From Voacanga thouarsii (taxonomy: Eukaryota; Streptophyta; Magnoliopsida; Gentianales; Apocynaceae), in assembly GCA_026120185.1 (NCBI GenBank), contig JANUWF010001696.1:1054001-1118000 (forward strand): 64,000 bases of DNA, given 5' to 3'. The notes beneath the pieces were generated by a model. That model did no database searches and had not been told where the DNA came from. It was given only the letters and a program-made list of their open reading frames with translations. The position numbers were made by a program, and so were the translations under genes. This document shows, piece after piece, positions 48,972 through 59,575 of the stretch; position 1 is the first letter of the stretch, and each line of letters begins with the position of its first letter.

Positions 48972-50665
48972 TGTAGGATTTCTAAATTAATTAAACAGAT
49001 TAAACGCAGCGGAAAATAGCAAGAAATCCAAGCCATGGATCACGGGTTTGCAGTAGAAACGAGAAAAAGAGAAGATCACGCTTATTACCTCTTGAAGCCG
49101 GAATTTAAATTTTTCTTGTTCCAAGAATGCAAGTGCGATCCAGATCACAAAACCGGTTCACAACAGCTCAACTGAAGTCCAAGAAAGAATTTCCTCTAAT
49201 GATAATCCACACAAGGTCGAACGCTCACAATCTCACAATTCTATGCTAGTAGAATTTAGGAGGCTAGGGTTTGATTAATAAGAGAGAGACGGCTAAGGTT
49301 TGATCAAGAGAGAGGCAGAGAAACGATTTCTCTGTTATTGCGTGAATAGTCTGTGTCTCATACCCTAAGGAAACCGTTTCCTTATATTTATAGATTTTTA
49401 ATTACCGTAAATTGCAACTTAGTCCTTCAATGTCCAATTGTCAACAAATTGGTCCTTGAAGTTTACTTAATTACAATTAGGTCCCATGAATTATAACAAA
49501 CTTATAATTCAGCTATAAATATATTCCCTTCTCTTAATTAACCCCACAATATTATCAAATAATATATTTGAGCATTCAAACCTTTATTGTGTGTGACCCA
49601 TTAGGTTTCCTGGTCATATTGGTAGCATAATATGAATTAATTCTAACAATATTAGAATTAATAATCCTTAATAATATAAAGGATTAAATTTATTAATTCT
49701 CTAATTAATAAATCCATATTTAGCATATCCAGAGCGACATCTAGCAATGACTCATGACCACCCAAAAGTCTAGAAAGTCAAGTGGCTTGACATGAACCTT
49801 TCAATAGCAAATTATCAGTGAAATAAACTCATTTCACCATACAATATCTCATTCGGTCTAGAGCATGGAATTAGTGCCAACTCCGTCCAGAATATTATTA
49901 ATTCTGGCTTGAATATTTTAGTACTTGTTCAAGAAATCCATTACTCGATATGTGTATCGATTGGAACCATTTCCATCACATAGTCGCCTTGGCCAAGGAC
50001 TTCATGAGTAATGATCTCTACAAGTAGCCTTGAGATATACTCTCCTACTATTAGGAGTGGTGAATCCTTTATTGACTTTCTCAACTACTTTCGTTTACTT
50101 TACGTTGTACCTAATATCCATCCCATAGGCAGTCCTAGATAAGACTCCAAATATTAGAATCAAAGTACAACGCTCGTTAAACAAAGTACCTTGGAGATCT
50201 CAAGTCTAAGGATACTTGCACACTTGCTATAATGAGATTCTATCACTGACACTAAATAGCTATCCAAGTGATTATCTCGTAGCTAGGTCATCTAATGAAC
50301 TTATTCCAAAACAAGCATCCACACGTTAATGCGGAGTATCCCAATACTCACGGATATGAGAACCACCGCTTGATCCAATCAAGAGATATAACATGTGCTA
50401 GTCTTGGCGTATTAATAATGTCTCATCTTATTAATACTATGACTGGGGATTATTTAAGTACAAACACTGCATAGTGTAGTAGGAATCTCACATCATGATC
50501 TCTATCATGATTTCCTTAACACTGTGTTGTACTAGGGACTTTATATAACGGTTTGTATACACATTTAGATATAACAATCAAACTAAAAGATAAAGAATGC
50601 CTCTTATTAATTTAATATGCAATATACATGGTACATGTGATTGCCTCTAGAGCACAACACTAACA
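48972..50665 (-). mobile_element. C2 5' LTR
   Basis: On the plus strand it runs TGTAGGATTTC to CACTAACA, 1,694 bases. It is the transcribing LTR of C2, reading toward lower coordinates. The body is homologous to the C1-family LTRs but the terminal segment near the primer-binding site is different. Confidence 0.95.
49383..49392 (-). promoter_or_regulatory. TATA box of C2 5' LTR
   Basis: The minus strand reads TATAAATATA about 410 bases before the LTR end, a plausible U3/R position. The same motif is at 41971-41980 in the 3' LTR. Confidence 0.5.
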
Positions 50666-52110
50666 CTCCGGTGTTAATGAAAAAGGTTTCGAGTTCAACA
50701 AAGGGTAAAGCGAAAGCAAAGGAAGCTTCTCCTCAGCCTCACTTCTCGGCCTCTCATTATAAGTCATCTGAATCTTCCTCCGAACAACTGAGTTCTGCAA
50801 ATTAGGTACCTTGATTTCTCGACTCCAAATGTGAATCTGAATACAATGACTGAGTCTCTAGAAATCGAACTATTATTTCTGGCTATCAAGTGAACCACTC
50901 TGCTTTTCTGAACTTGTCAAATATTCTGGATATGTTTGAACATGTCGGGTGGGGGAGTTTGCTATCAGTTGATGAGAAAATCTACACTCCTTTAGTCTGG
51001 AAATTTTATGCAAATTTGAGAAAGGGCAAACTGGAAGAAACAGAGGGCGTATTCATGATTAGGTGGTACGTGACACGAGTGAAAGGAAAAGATTTTGAAT
51101 TTGACCATAGAATGCTGAACAGAATCTTGGATGTTCGTGATGCTGGTTTTAAGTATTTTGAGTTGAACAAATTTCCTGAAGGAAATGAAATTTTTATTCT
51201 GAAAAATTTTGAGAAGTTGTTTACTAGTGGAAAAAGCTTTGAGATCTCTGGAAATCGCAGTTCTAAATGGCTGAATGGATTGGGTAGAATCCTTCATCAT
51301 ATGGTTTCTACCATTTTTGTACCCAGTTTTGGTCATAAGACCTCTATTAGCATACTTCAAATGGTGGTCATGCTTGCCTTAGCTGAGGGGAGACAGATTA
51401 ACTTTAGATTTCTGGCAACAAAGTTAATGTTGCAGTCTAGAAATACTTCTAGCAAGGCTCTTCCATTTGGAAATTTATTGACCAAAGTCTTCAGATTTTT
51501 CAATATTGATTTAAATTAGGTTACTTTTGATCCCTCAAAAACAAATGTTTATAGCTATGACTCCTTTGAAAAGATGGGATATGTAAGGGAGAATAATTCT
51601 TGGAAATTGCTTAGAGAAACTGCTGGAAAAGAAAGAGAGAACTTGATGAAAATTAAGGACGAAGGAAAGACTGTCTCTGGTTCTAAAAGAAAATTTGATG
51701 AAGGAAATGTTCATGACATGGGTTTGTCTGAGAATATTCTGAGTGCAATCAGCTCATTTGCAGAGAAATTGGAATCTCTTAGCTCAGAAATTAAGAACTT
51801 AGGAAACAAAATTTCTGTCATTGAGCAATCTGCTAAGCCTTCCGCCTCTATATCTGATCATGAAAAGGATGAACAATCTTCAGAGGACAAGAATGAACCG
51901 CCTGCAGATATCAAGGTTCCCTCTCCTGAACCCTCACCTGATCTATCTCCACAGCCTTCTCCTATCCAGAAAAAAGCTATTCCTCCTCCTCTCAAACCCA
52001 AAGGAAAAAGACAGAAGCATGTGGTTGTAAAGCGAAAATCCAACAGAATAGCTGGTCAGTTTTCCAAGAAGGGTACTGGATCCAAGGGTGAAACCATCAA
52101 TATTTCTTAG
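50666..52110 (+). pseudogene. SIRE-like third ORF, main part (env-like)
   Basis: Continues the frame from 41559 after the duplicated target site. A basic Ser-rich segment (KKVSSSTKGKAKAKEASPQP) is followed by stops at 50803, 50812 and 50851. The conserved block reads FEHVGWGSLLSVDEKIYTPL, VWKFYANLRKGK, VTRVKGKDFEFDHRMLNRIL. After a stop at 51517 it reads on through a coiled coil (SAISSFAEKLESLSSEIKNL), a Pro/Ser-rich segment (PSPEPSPDLSPQPSP) and a strongly basic tail (KGKRQKHVVVKRKSNR), ending TAG region TETINIS-type terminus at 52110. The FYANL...VKGK block recalls the putative plant transposon protein (Transposase_32-like) domain. All four stops are TAG or TGA in a single frame. No signal peptide or membrane segment is visible, so viral-envelope function is not supported by the sequence. 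Confidence 0.7.
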
Positions 52111-53402
52111 ATTGTTTTCTTGGGTAACATCGTGGGCTAATGAACAACTTACATGCCGCCACAGTTGAACAATTTACTCTTTTAGTCATTTATATTCTGT
52201 CTTTGGATAATTTTTTATACTTTTTTAAGTTTAATTCTCTGTCATGCCTATTATCTATCTGATGATTGTTAAGTGCATATTACTTGTCCTTCTGCTATTC
52301 TTCTTTTTGATTGATGACAAAGAGGGAGAAAGAAAATGACAGTGAATATGGGAGAGATGACAGTTATTATGGGGGAGAAAGAAAATGTTAGATAGATCCA
52401 CATGTTGATAGGGAGAAAATGAAAAAATGAAATTGTTGTGAAAATATTGAATATTGGTCTGCATGACTGTCGGTATGATGTTGTTTGCAAGACATATGCT
52501 AATCTAAAAACGTTATAGTCTGCAATATATGCTGTATGAAATTGTTGGTATGCAGTAATTGATAGAAAATGTAAAGTTTGCATGTTACGACTGCATATGA
52601 ATTTGATCTACATGTTGATATCCAAAAATAAAATGTTATGAGTTCTGCATGAATTCTACATGACTAATATTGGATTGTTAATGTTTGATTTTTTGTTCAA
52701 CAAAGTAACTGATATGGAAGTTGAAACCCTTTGAAAAATTGAAACTGCTGTATGAACAGTTATTGAATTCCGAAGTAACTACATGAACTGTTATGAACCA
52801 TTTATGATATGAATAGTTGCGTAGGTAAATCAAAACCGTGATGAAAATTTCTGATTCATTGTTCACAAATTTTTCTGAAAAATTCCTCAGTTTGTGAAAG
52901 TTCAATTTTATAACACAGAATTCTGAATGATAATTGGATCCTTGAAACAAAAATTCTGTGATAAATTTTTGGTGCATCGAATCAGGGGGAGTTTTGGACT
53001 TAGAAACTTTGTATCCAAAACAAATATTCTTATAAGCAGTTTTTGAAAAACGTTTTAGACATCCAAAAGTCCTATCCAAAAGATATTCTGAAAACACAAG
53101 TTCTTCCAAAATGATTTTGGATACACTTTCTGGATGAATAAATCGTTACTTCTTCTATTCCCTCTTATGTTCAAAATTATCACATAAGTATATATTTAAG
53201 GGGAGCTATTTAGCATTTTATCTCTATCAAATTACTTTGAATATTTATATAGAGATATGATATGCTTTAGGATCATTGAGATATGGTTCCTCATAAGATC
53301 TCTATGAGACTTGTTACAATTATTTGCACCTTTTGCTCATCATGTTATCTCTATCTACATATCAAATGTGTCATGTTAGTTATCACTCAAAAAGGGAGAG
53401 AT
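52111..53402 (+). other. SIRE-like 3' untranslated region and polypurine tracts
   Basis: Noncoding. Four purine-rich tracts lie at about 52319-52432 (such as AAAGAGGGAGAAAGAAAATG and ATGGGGGAGAAAGAAAATG). Another, AAAAAGGGAGAGAT, ends at 53402 directly before the 3' LTR and is the likely primer for plus-strand DNA. Four ATCCAAAA/TTTTGGAT octamers lie at 53013-53122. Translated frames here are not supported. Confidence 0.7.
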
Positions 53403-54869
53403 TGTTAGCCCTAAGGGCCTTCGTTTATGTTTTGATTTATGACAAACGTTGATATGGATTAACGTGTCAATTTATTGTGATAGGACATGATTGACCTTTG
53501 TTCTTCTAAAGTCTTCAGATAAGAATTGTTGGTGACTCCTTCATCACCGATTTCAAGAATGGAAGATCAATTGGAAAATCAAGTATAAGGAGTTATACAT
53601 CAAGAAGACTTTTTATGAAGAATATTAGACTAGGAAGTGCTCATTATGGTATACTTATTATTTCCTATGTCCTCTTATCTTTTGATTCATTTGGCTTTAT
53701 CTTGAAGCTTCAAATGAGATAATTTTCAAAGTTTTTAGAATTCACAGAATTTTGGATGGTACAGTTTGAATCCAAAAAGTTCGTCTAAAATCCTGTAAAT
53801 CGGGTTGAAAAATTGTCCGTCAGGGATGTGCCATTTTGGACTTAACTTTTGGATGCATCTTCATCCAAAACCCGAGTCCAAAACTCGAATGAGTTTAAAT
53901 AGAAAAATTTATAGCTGTTTTTTTATGACCGTTGGCAGTCCACTTTTTGGCTCTATAAGTAGCCCTTAAAGCTATATTACAGGTAAGATTTTTGAAACAT
54001 CCATCTTAGAAACACTATTGCTCTATATCTTCAAAAATATCCTTTTATCTTAGCTTCAAAGTGAGTTCATTGTGTATTAAAGATAAAAGTATTTTGTGCT
54101 TATATCCGAGAGAATATCTGCTCAAGTAACTGAGCTTATCTCTGTTCTATTGATTTTCAATTCTCAGCTTGTAATAGCAAGGTTATGTGGTAAAAGAGAA
54201 TATCTGCTCAAGTAAGTGAGCTTATCTCTGTTTTATTGATTTTCAATTCTCAGCTTGTAATAGTAAGGTTGTGCGGTAAAACCCATAGGGGTGATCCTTG
54301 TTGTGTGTATGTTCAAGGTTGTGTGGTAAAACCTATTGGAGTGATCCTTGTTGTGTGTAAGTGTGGTAAAACCCATAGGGGTGATCCTTGTTGTGTGAGT
54401 GTTCAAGGTTGTGGTGTAAACCCATAGGGGTGATCCTTGTTATGTGAGTGTTCAAGGTTGTGGTGTAAAACCCATAGGAGTAAGCCTTGATGTGTTTGAG
54501 AGGTTGTGTAAAACCTAGTGTGGTGATCCTCTCTTGTATGTGGTTGTTTCATTAAGTGAGGTTAATGAAATAGGGTTGAAAATCCTTAAGTGTGAGGCTT
54601 AAGGTAGTGGACGTAGATCATTGTTGATCGAACCACTATACATCTCTTGTCTCATTTTATTTCAGTGGTTCATGTATATTGTTTTTATGATCTTTCACTG
54701 TCTAAATCTAAATACACATCTACGAGTGCTTGGACAGCTTTCAATGCCTCAATAAAGTTAGTCCAAGTATCTTTGTGATCATCCTTGTTCAGCATTTTAG
54801 ACTATTCGGAAAAATTATTTTTGCTTGCCAAAAACCTTATTCACCCCCCCCCCCCCCTAAGGTTTTTTA
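53403..54869 (+). mobile_element. SIRE-like 3' LTR
   Basis: It begins TGTTAGCCCTAAGGGCC and ends GGTTTTTTA, where the 5' LTR has GGTTTTTCA, so the terminal CA has decayed by one transition. It is 131 bases longer than the 5' LTR, mostly through an 86-bp duplication (54110-54195 and 54196-54281), an altered minisatellite and a longer C-run near 54844-54857. Confidence 0.93.
54110..54506. repeat. 86-bp duplication and minisatellite in 3' LTR
   Basis: An 86-base segment starting GAGAATATCTGCTCAAGTAA occurs twice in tandem. Minisatellite units of 43-50 bases then follow from 54267 to about 54506; one unit is shortened. The 5' LTR has four units and no 86-base duplication. Confidence 0.93.
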
Positions 54870-54874
54870 GTTCT

Positions 54875-55612
54875 TATCTTGGACAAATTTCTGGCTATTT
54901 TACAGCCCTTCCACCACCATTCTAGGGTCCAAAGTCAACCAACATTAATTACATTGTGGGCTATCTATTTTAAAGCTTAATTCCTATTGGTGGATTTAAT
55001 TTAAGTGGATAATTCTTAAGCTTATTCAATAAGCTTTTGCAATTTAGTAATCCCACAAACATTTTACTCCCCCAATGATATTTTAACACTTGTTTTCATC
55101 CACCATTCACACAATGCCACACGTCCATTTTTAACCACGATTTTCTTTTTTCTTCAGAAATGACCAAAATTGAGTCCGTAATGGAAAAATATTTTATTTC
55201 ACTCTTCAACTCCGAAAATTCCACTGAATCCATTGGTAACACTTAAATTCTTCAATTCTCTCTCTACTTGGTCAAATTTGCAGTCAAAGTCGCGGGCACA
55301 GTCAAAATGACGAAAATTTTCCTGATACCTTGGGTAGCATAATTCGCACCAAAACGTGCGTTTCATTGCACTGATCAATTTCTCTTTTAAGAGTACCCTT
55401 AAATTCTTTTTTTTTTTTAGAATAATAGCTTTTCAAAAATTTAGGGTACGAGTAGAACAAATTCAATAATTACATCTAGGTCCCAACAAAATATTATTCC
55501 ACCAAAATATTTGTCTCATTACACCGATCAACTTTGTTCTGGACAATGGTACAAATTCTCATCCTATTACAAAAAGTAGCCAATCGAAAGTGAAAAAGGT
55601 GGGGTGTTACAT
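54875..55612 (-). mobile_element. G-family LTR, segment 3 of 3 (5' edge)
   Basis: On the minus strand it begins TGTAACACCCCACC at about 55612 and matches 25226-24500 collinearly (GGACCTAGATGTAATT, GTGCGAATTATGCTACC, AATGTAATTAATGTTGG). It meets the SIRE-like element at the GTTCT duplication (54870-54874) and continues at 34642. Confidence 0.85.
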
Positions 55613-55672
55613 TCTCCCCTCCTTACAAAAATTTTGTCCTCGAAATTTGGCCTATACTTGGAATAGATATGG
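55613..55672 (-). other. Gypsy 3' internal edge with polypurine tract
   Basis: The minus strand ends AAGGAGGGGAGAATG directly before the LTR start, the same arrangement as 25227-25264. The chromodomain coding part is missing, and unrelated AT-rich DNA (55673-55855, no recognisable content) follows. Confidence 0.7.
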
Positions 55673-55855
55673 ATATGTGTTGTAGGATATGTTCAATTCA
55701 GCCAGCGTATATGACTGTGTGCTCGGCACACAAATTTTGTACTGGCTTTGTGTTTGATGAGAATGAATATATGTTATGATCTTACTATGTGGACTATAGC
55801 TCTTTTGTGCCTGCTCTTAAGTCATGTTATATTATTTTATCAGCAAAATTGTATG

Positions 55856-58800
55856 TGATAGGGGTTAAAATCATCATTATTTTCCTAGTTATTTGAGGCT
55901 AAATTAAGACACTTTTTGTACAATAACTAGTCATATTACTTCCTATTTGATATTTCCCTTATAAAAAAGCTTTTCTGTAATTTTATGCAAAAATAGGTGA
56001 AATTTAGAGCTAATTGTGTAATTTTTCAACACAGACCCAGCACCAGCCCAAAAGAGTGAACTGGCGCCGGTCTTGTACTGGCATAACAAAGAAAAGCACA
56101 AAGGAACAAAGGAAGCAAATTGTAATTGGAGTTGGAAAGGAATAGGAAACAAAAGTCATTGCTCAGACGGCTCACAGCTTCGTAAGAACGGAAAAGCAAG
56201 AGCAAGAAAAGAAACGAATTCGGTAGGGCCAAGAGAAGAAAAGCAACAAAGACATAAAAAAAATTATCAAAAAAAGAGAAAGCTCAGTGGGTGCTTAAGT
56301 AGATGGAATTCGGCTCAGAAAGCCGACAGCAAGAAGAAGAGGAGAAAGCTTCAAACAGAACAAGGAAAGGAATTTCGGTGGGCCAAGACAAAGAGAAAAG
56401 TTAACAAAAGTGGCTAACCAAAAAGATAAAAGCAAAAGGAGAATGGAAAGAAAGAAGCTTAGGAAATTCGGCGGTGGCTTGGGTGGTTGATGGCTCAATT
56501 GAGCCGAGTGCAACAAGGAAACAACAAATTGTTCAGTTGCTTAGCTTCAGCAGTTTCATGGCTCGGTAGAAAAGCTTCCGCACGGCTCAATTGGAAGCCA
56601 ATTTCAACAAATCTCAATTCAACATCAATTAAAGGTGTCCAGCACAAAACAACAAAGAAAGACTTCAACTTCTCAATATCAAAAGGCGGGGGACTCCTTA
56701 GTTCTTTATTTAGAATTTTACAACTTCTTTTTGGCTTTGAATTTTACTAATTACTTCTTCTTCTTTACTTAGGATTCTTTTAGGAACTTTGTAAGCCTAT
56801 AAAAAAAAAAAAAAAAAGAGGCTAATTTACCTTAGAAAATGGGGATGCACAATGTAGAGACTTAGATATATTTTAAAGTGCATCACCAATATTTTCTCGA
56901 GAGAAATCATTTAAGGAGCATTGATTATTGGAGGAGATTTCATTGGAAATTGAAAGGCTTGTCTATGAGTATTTATCTCTATCCTTTGTTTTCTTTTTCT
57001 TGAACAATGATGTATTAATTGTTTTATTGTAATTTGATATTGTTTTAGGTATTCATGATTTTTAGAGTTATTTTAATCTTTATTGATTATTATTCTTGGT
57101 ATTTAATTACTTATGCTTATTATGAGATTAATTTGTTGTTTCTTTCCATTGTCTTACTTGAAAAAGAGATTGATGGTGGTTTCAATTCATTAATTTCATA
57201 TTTGTTGTCTCTTAACTTTCTTGAAAAAAAGAGGTTAATTACCAAACAAGGTAATTAAAGGTTAATTGATGTCTTGCAGAATATGGATTCATTGGTGAAT
57301 TTCATGTTTTATGTTTGTCAGAATATGGAGATTTAATCAAGGATTATGTTTAATGAATCTTTTAGGTGAATTAGTTGAGATAGAATATGTGATGTTAATT
57401 TTGTTAGTGTTATGCCCTACAGGTAATCACTTGTACATTATATATGACACATTTTATTTTAATAAAATGTATTATTTATCTTATAGTATCTTTTGTTTAC
57501 TTTTAGGTAAAATAATTGTTAGATAAAGTCCCTAGTACAACACTGTGTTAAGGAAATAATAATAGAGATCATGATATGAGATTCCTACTATACTGTATAG
57601 TTTTAGTATTTAAATAGTCCCTAGTCGTAGTATTAATGAAACTGGACATCATTAATGCATTAAGACTAGCATGTGTTAGACTTCATGATTTGATCAGGCA
57701 GAGGTTCTCATATCCGTGAGTATTGAGATACTCAAAGTTAACACATGGATGCTTGTTAATAGAACAAGTACATTGGATGACCTAGCTATGAGATAATCAC
57801 ATGGATAACTATTTAGCTTCAGTGATATAATCTCAATATAGCAAACGTGCAAGTATCCTTAGACTTGAGATTCCAAGGTACTTTGTTTGCTGAGCATTGT
57901 TCTATGATTCCAATCTTTGGAGCCAGTTCGAGGGCCGCTTATGGGATGGATATTAGGTACATTGTGAGGAAAACGAAAGTAGTTGAGAGGGTTGATAAAG
58001 GATTCACCACTCCTAATAATAGTGGCAAATATCTCACAGCCACTTGTAGCGATTACTACTCGAGAAGTCCTCGGCCAATGCGACTGTGTATTGGAAACAA
58101 ATCCAATTGATACACATCTAGAGTAGTGGGTTCCAGGTACAAGTACTATTATATTCGGGCCAGAATTAATATATATTATGGAGGGAGTTGGCACTAATTT
58201 CGTACTCCAAATCGAATAAGATATTGTATGGTGAAAGGAGTTAATTGCATGTAGTTTGTTATTGAAGGGTTCATGTCAAGCCACTTGACTTCCTAGACTC
58301 TTGGGTGGTCATGATATGTTTCTAGATACCGCTCATGATATGGGAATATGGGTTTATTAATTGATGAATTAATAAACCAATCTTGATTTGAATTAATATG
58401 ATTAATTCTAATTATTTATGGATTATTAATCTCAAAGACATTTGGATTAATTCATATTTGCTACCAATTGATTGGGAAACCTAATAGGTCACACACAATA
58501 GAGAATTATATACTCAAGATGTTGTTTGATAACATAGTGGAGTTAATTGCGAGAAAGAGAAGTTGTTGTGGCTAAATTATAATTAGTTATAAATTATGGT
58601 CCAAGTTGTAATTGTGAGAACTTGATGTTTCCAATTACAATTAGGGAATTTTAATTATTTTAGAATCTTGAGATGGAGGAATTTCATCAGGTTTTTCGTG
58701 ATATGTGTGAGACACACATGAAACCCTAGCTTGAAAGGAATTGACGCCAAAAGCAACAACTTAAAACTTTCTCTTATTTTTTCTTTAGCAAAAGGAAACG

Positions 58801-59550
58801 AGAAACCCTAACCCTAGCCGCCATCTTGTTTTTTGCTAGCACAGAAATATCTTGGTGCTTGAGTGTGATCCTCCGTGTGGATTTCTGTTAGAGATAATCA
58901 CGCACTGTGATTATAGTGGTTGGATATTCAACTCTCATGGTATTTGATCAAGAGGATTGTTGGATTGCGCCTTAGACTTAAAGAAGAAAAATTTTATTTT
59001 TCAGACGCTCAAAGAAAGGTAAAGCTGTTACTTTTGTTTTCTTTATGTCTTGTTTTCCACACATATGTGGATCCTGGGATAGTATCTCGTTCTTATTTTT
59101 CCGCTACGCTATATATGATATGCATGAGATACCCAACAAATTTGTCTAGAAGATAGTGATTTCATGGATTGAAAAAGAAGTGAATCTATCTTAATCCTTC
59201 ATGATGACAAGAGAATGATTAGTTATGATAATGATTAGGTACTTTAAGGTTATGTTTGTCAAAATAATGATTTGAGTTACATAATTCTCTATCCTTGACA
59301 TGTATATATTCTTTTATTTTATTTTTATTTTTATTCTTTTTCACTTTATTGAGTCGGTTAAACAATGAAAGAAAAGTGATTAATGCATACTTGTTCCTGG
59401 AGGATCGACACTCGTTTTGAACCCTATGTTATGATTAATGATGAGTATGCTTGCTCATACGTGTAATTTGGGGTTAACGTTTTAATTTAAACTTGATTGG
59501 GAATGTGCTTATTTTTATGTGATTTTTTATACCCAAATTCAAACACATTA
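55856..59550 (+). mobile_element. E2 5' LTR, split by a solo copia LTR
   Basis: Its last 280 bases match the solo LTR 32907-34424 almost throughout (GAAAGAAAAGTGATTAATGC, AACTTGATTGGGAATGTGC, TACCCAAATTC). It ends CACATTA where the solo copy has CACATCA. Without the 57402-59138 insert it is about 1.95 kb, longer than the 1.52-kb solo copy. The extra lies mainly in the purine-rich 56040-56760 part, whose Lys-rich frame is not a credible gene. Confidence 0.88.
57402..59138 (+). mobile_element. Solo LTR of the C1 copia family
   Basis: It starts TGTTAGTGTTATGCCC and ends GAGATACCCAACA, flanked by a perfect AATTT duplication (57397-57401, 59139-59143). The homologous uninterrupted site is visible in the solo Athila LTR near 33310-33330 (minus strand ATGCTAATTTGTGTAGAAG). 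The apparent ORFs inside are LTR sequence. Confidence 0.95.
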
Positions 59551-59556
59551 AGTTTT

Positions 59557-59575
59557 TGGCGCCGTTGCCAGGGAA
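59557..59575 (+). promoter_or_regulatory. E2 primer-binding site (tRNA-Asp type)
   Basis: TGGCGCCGTTGCCAGGGAA lies six bases after the LTR end. TGGCGCCGTTGCCGGGGA is complementary to the 3' end of plant tRNA-Asp and typical of Athila/Tat-type gypsy elements; one G is A here. Confidence 0.9.

Larger units (their letters stand above)
41560..50665 (-). mobile_element. Copia element C2, nearly intact, minus strand
   Basis: Complete structure on the minus strand: 5' LTR 50665-48972, primer-binding site 48970-48958, leader, one long gag-pol frame 47178-43255, polypurine tract, 3' LTR 43240-41560. Termini are TGTTAG..CCTACA. The flanking target sites are CTCTG (41555-41559) and CTCCG (50666-50670), one transition apart. 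It is inserted in the third ORF of the SIRE-like element, so it is younger than that insertion. C2 is the best-preserved element here, spoiled only by three nonsense codons. Confidence 0.95.
34643..54869 (+). mobile_element. SIRE-like copia element carrying a nested copia
   Basis: Bounded by the 5-bp duplication GTTCT (34638-34642, 54870-54874). Order: 5' LTR 34643-35978, Met-type primer-binding site 35981, gag 36039, repeat-rich gag tail, pol 38041-41068, spacer, a third env-like ORF (41503-52110, split by C2), 3' untranslated region, polypurine tract and 3' LTR 53403-54869. Without C2 it is about 11.1 kb, a large size that, with an extra ORF after pol, suits the SIRE/Maximus lineage. All ORFs are broken. 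The two LTRs differ at about 16 of the first ~250 aligned bases by eye, so the insertion is not recent. Confidence 0.85.

Noticed and set aside
52255..53109. Several minus-strand ORFs of 69-143 codons after the SIRE-like third ORF
   Set aside because: They run antisense through the element 3' UTR and show no motif.
56073..56417. Lys-rich 114-codon ORF
   Set aside because: It lies in the purine-rich U3 part of the E2 LTR and has low-complexity composition.
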